Shown in pieces: positions 6,025 through 6,570 of a DNA stretch of 6,570 nucleotides. The notes beneath the pieces were generated by a model. The model did no database searches and had not been told where the DNA came from. It saw only the letters and a list, made by a program, of their open reading frames with translations. The stretch lies in the NCBI GenBank assembly GCA_020721385.1, contig DYMW01000054.1:1-6570 (forward strand). The letters are read 5' to 3'. Source of the DNA: Sulfurovum sp. (lineage in GTDB: Bacteria; Campylobacterota; Campylobacteria; Campylobacterales; Sulfurovaceae). The position numbers and the translations under genes are program-made. Every line of letters begins with the position of its first letter. Position 1 is the first letter of the stretch.

Positions 6025-6044
6025 TTACTATTGTATTTTAGTAA
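6025..6044. repeat. Inverted repeat in the leader of the DUF420 gene
   Basis: TTACTA and TAGTAA (6-bp arms, 8-base spacer) lie between the candidate -10 and the Shine-Dalgarno at 6051. The dyad could be a regulator-binding site just downstream of the transcription start or a weak RNA hairpin. In A/T-rich sequence such a short dyad may also arise by chance. Confidence 0.3.
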
Positions 6045-6050
6045 TCAATT

Positions 6051-6056
6051 AGGAGG
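6051..6056 (+). promoter_or_regulatory. Very strong ribosome-binding site for the DUF420 gene
   Basis: AGGAGG, a full Shine-Dalgarno consensus extended by further G residues, lies 9 bases before the ATG at 6066. It is the best ribosome-binding site in the window and confirms the start. Confidence 0.85.
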
Positions 6057-6065
6057 GGGAAATTT

Positions 6066-6554
6066 ATGGTGGAGTATCTTTTGGGTACAGGTTTCTTAGG
6101 AACAAGAGCATTTTTAGAAATAGATTTAATAATGTTGTTTTTAACACTTTTACCGATATTGGTTTTGGGGTCTATATGGTTAGCGATTCATGAATACCAT
6201 AAATTACATCGGCAGATACAAACCGTATTGTTCTATTTAAGTGTGGTAGTACTTACAGCATTTTTTTATAGTCTTTATTTTCATAGAGATTTAGAGGCGT
6301 TAATGGTACAAAGTTTTTTGAGTATGCGTTATGCAGTACTTCTTTTTATAGTACATGGTATGGTGGTTATGGTGAGTGTGTTAATGTGGTTTAGTACGCT
6401 TTTTTTTGCTAAGGCTGACCAAAAACGACGAGCCTTACCAGGTCTTTACTCTTTGTCACATAAAGCGTCGGGAAGACGTACTTTTGTGGCGATTGTGATA
6501 ACCTCTGTAAGCACTTTAGCTCTCTATATTATTGTATTTGTGGCTTCTAAGTAA
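6066..6554 (+). CDS. DUF420-family integral membrane protein
   Basis: A 162-residue inner-membrane protein with four predicted transmembrane helices (about 19-41, 53-72, 87-113, 138-159) and very few charged residues outside the loops. The opening FLGTRAFLEIDLIMLFLTLLP, the HRQIQ motif after helix 1 (H48), the helix-3 histidine (H97, FIVHGMVV) and the His then GRR before helix 4 (H132, SHKASGRR) match the layout I know for DUF420 (B. subtilis YozB-like) proteins. H42, H45 and H48 form an H-x2-H-x2-H run at the end of helix 1. As I recall, DUF420 members have been tied to maturation or function of haem-copper terminal oxidases in Firmicutes; a metal- or haem-handling role here is inference from the conserved histidines. 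No oxidase, SCO or haem gene is present in the window to support it. Own candidate promoter and an excellent ribosome-binding site. The gene is complete; only 16 bases follow it. Family assignment is fairly confident, function unknown. Confidence 0.85.
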   Translation: MVEYLLGTGFLGTRAFLEIDLIMLFLTLLPILVLGSIWLAIHEYHKLHRQIQTVLFYLSVVVLTAFFYSLYFHRDLEALMVQSFLSMRYAVLLFIVHGMVVMVSVLMWFSTLFFAKADQKRRALPGLYSLSHKASGRRTFVAIVITSVSTLALYIIVFVASK

Positions 6555-6570
6555 TGGGTTATCGAATTTT

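Noticed and set aside
5942..6065. Small gene, riboswitch or strong terminator in the gap before the DUF420 gene
   Set aside because: No open frame with a ribosome-binding site, no G+C-rich stem followed by T-run, and no recognised riboswitch core; only promoter-like A/T-rich sequence and a short dyad.

Overview
The window is A+T-rich bacterial chromosome carrying six complete protein-coding genes and no RNA genes, mobile elements or CRISPR. The best guess for the source is a Campylobacterota (epsilonproteobacterial) species of the Sulfurimonas/Sulfurovum/Arcobacter type. The grounds are low G+C, -10 elements of the gnTAnaAT type with poor or absent -35 boxes (typical of that phylum), a fused HisI-HisE protein, and an ilvE gene next to a gene for a prohibitin-like membrane protein. 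That last arrangement is one I recall from Campylobacter genomes. The assignment is inference; no marker gene here proves it.

Layout: the left 2.8 kb is a compact three-gene unit on the minus strand, read ilvE -> SPFH/prohibitin-like gene -> hisIE. The ilvE and SPFH genes are 9 bp apart, and the SPFH ribosome-binding site overlaps the ilvE stop. The SPFH and hisIE genes are 47 bp apart, and that gap holds a perfect 8-bp-stem hairpin. A roughly 110-bp divergent promoter region (2801-2910) separates this unit from a rightward series: an AsmA-like secreted or inner-membrane-anchored protein (2911-4419), an NAD(P)-dependent aldehyde dehydrogenase (4490-5941) and a small four-helix DUF420 membrane protein (6066-6554). 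The second and third rightward genes each have a recognisable -10 element just upstream, so they are probably separate transcription units.

Function: ilvE and hisIE are amino-acid biosynthesis genes (last step of Val/Ile/Leu synthesis; steps 2 and 3 of His synthesis). The gene between them encodes a membrane scaffold-type protein with no obvious metabolic link. The AsmA-like protein is an envelope protein. The aldehyde dehydrogenase has an intact catalytic apparatus but an unknown substrate. DUF420 proteins are linked elsewhere to haem-copper oxidase maturation, but no oxidase gene is visible here. Overall this is ordinary core-genome territory. I found no convincing new multi-gene system; the points worth a second look are small-scale (an intercistronic hairpin, short palindromes near promoters, start-site corrections) plus two poorly characterised envelope proteins.
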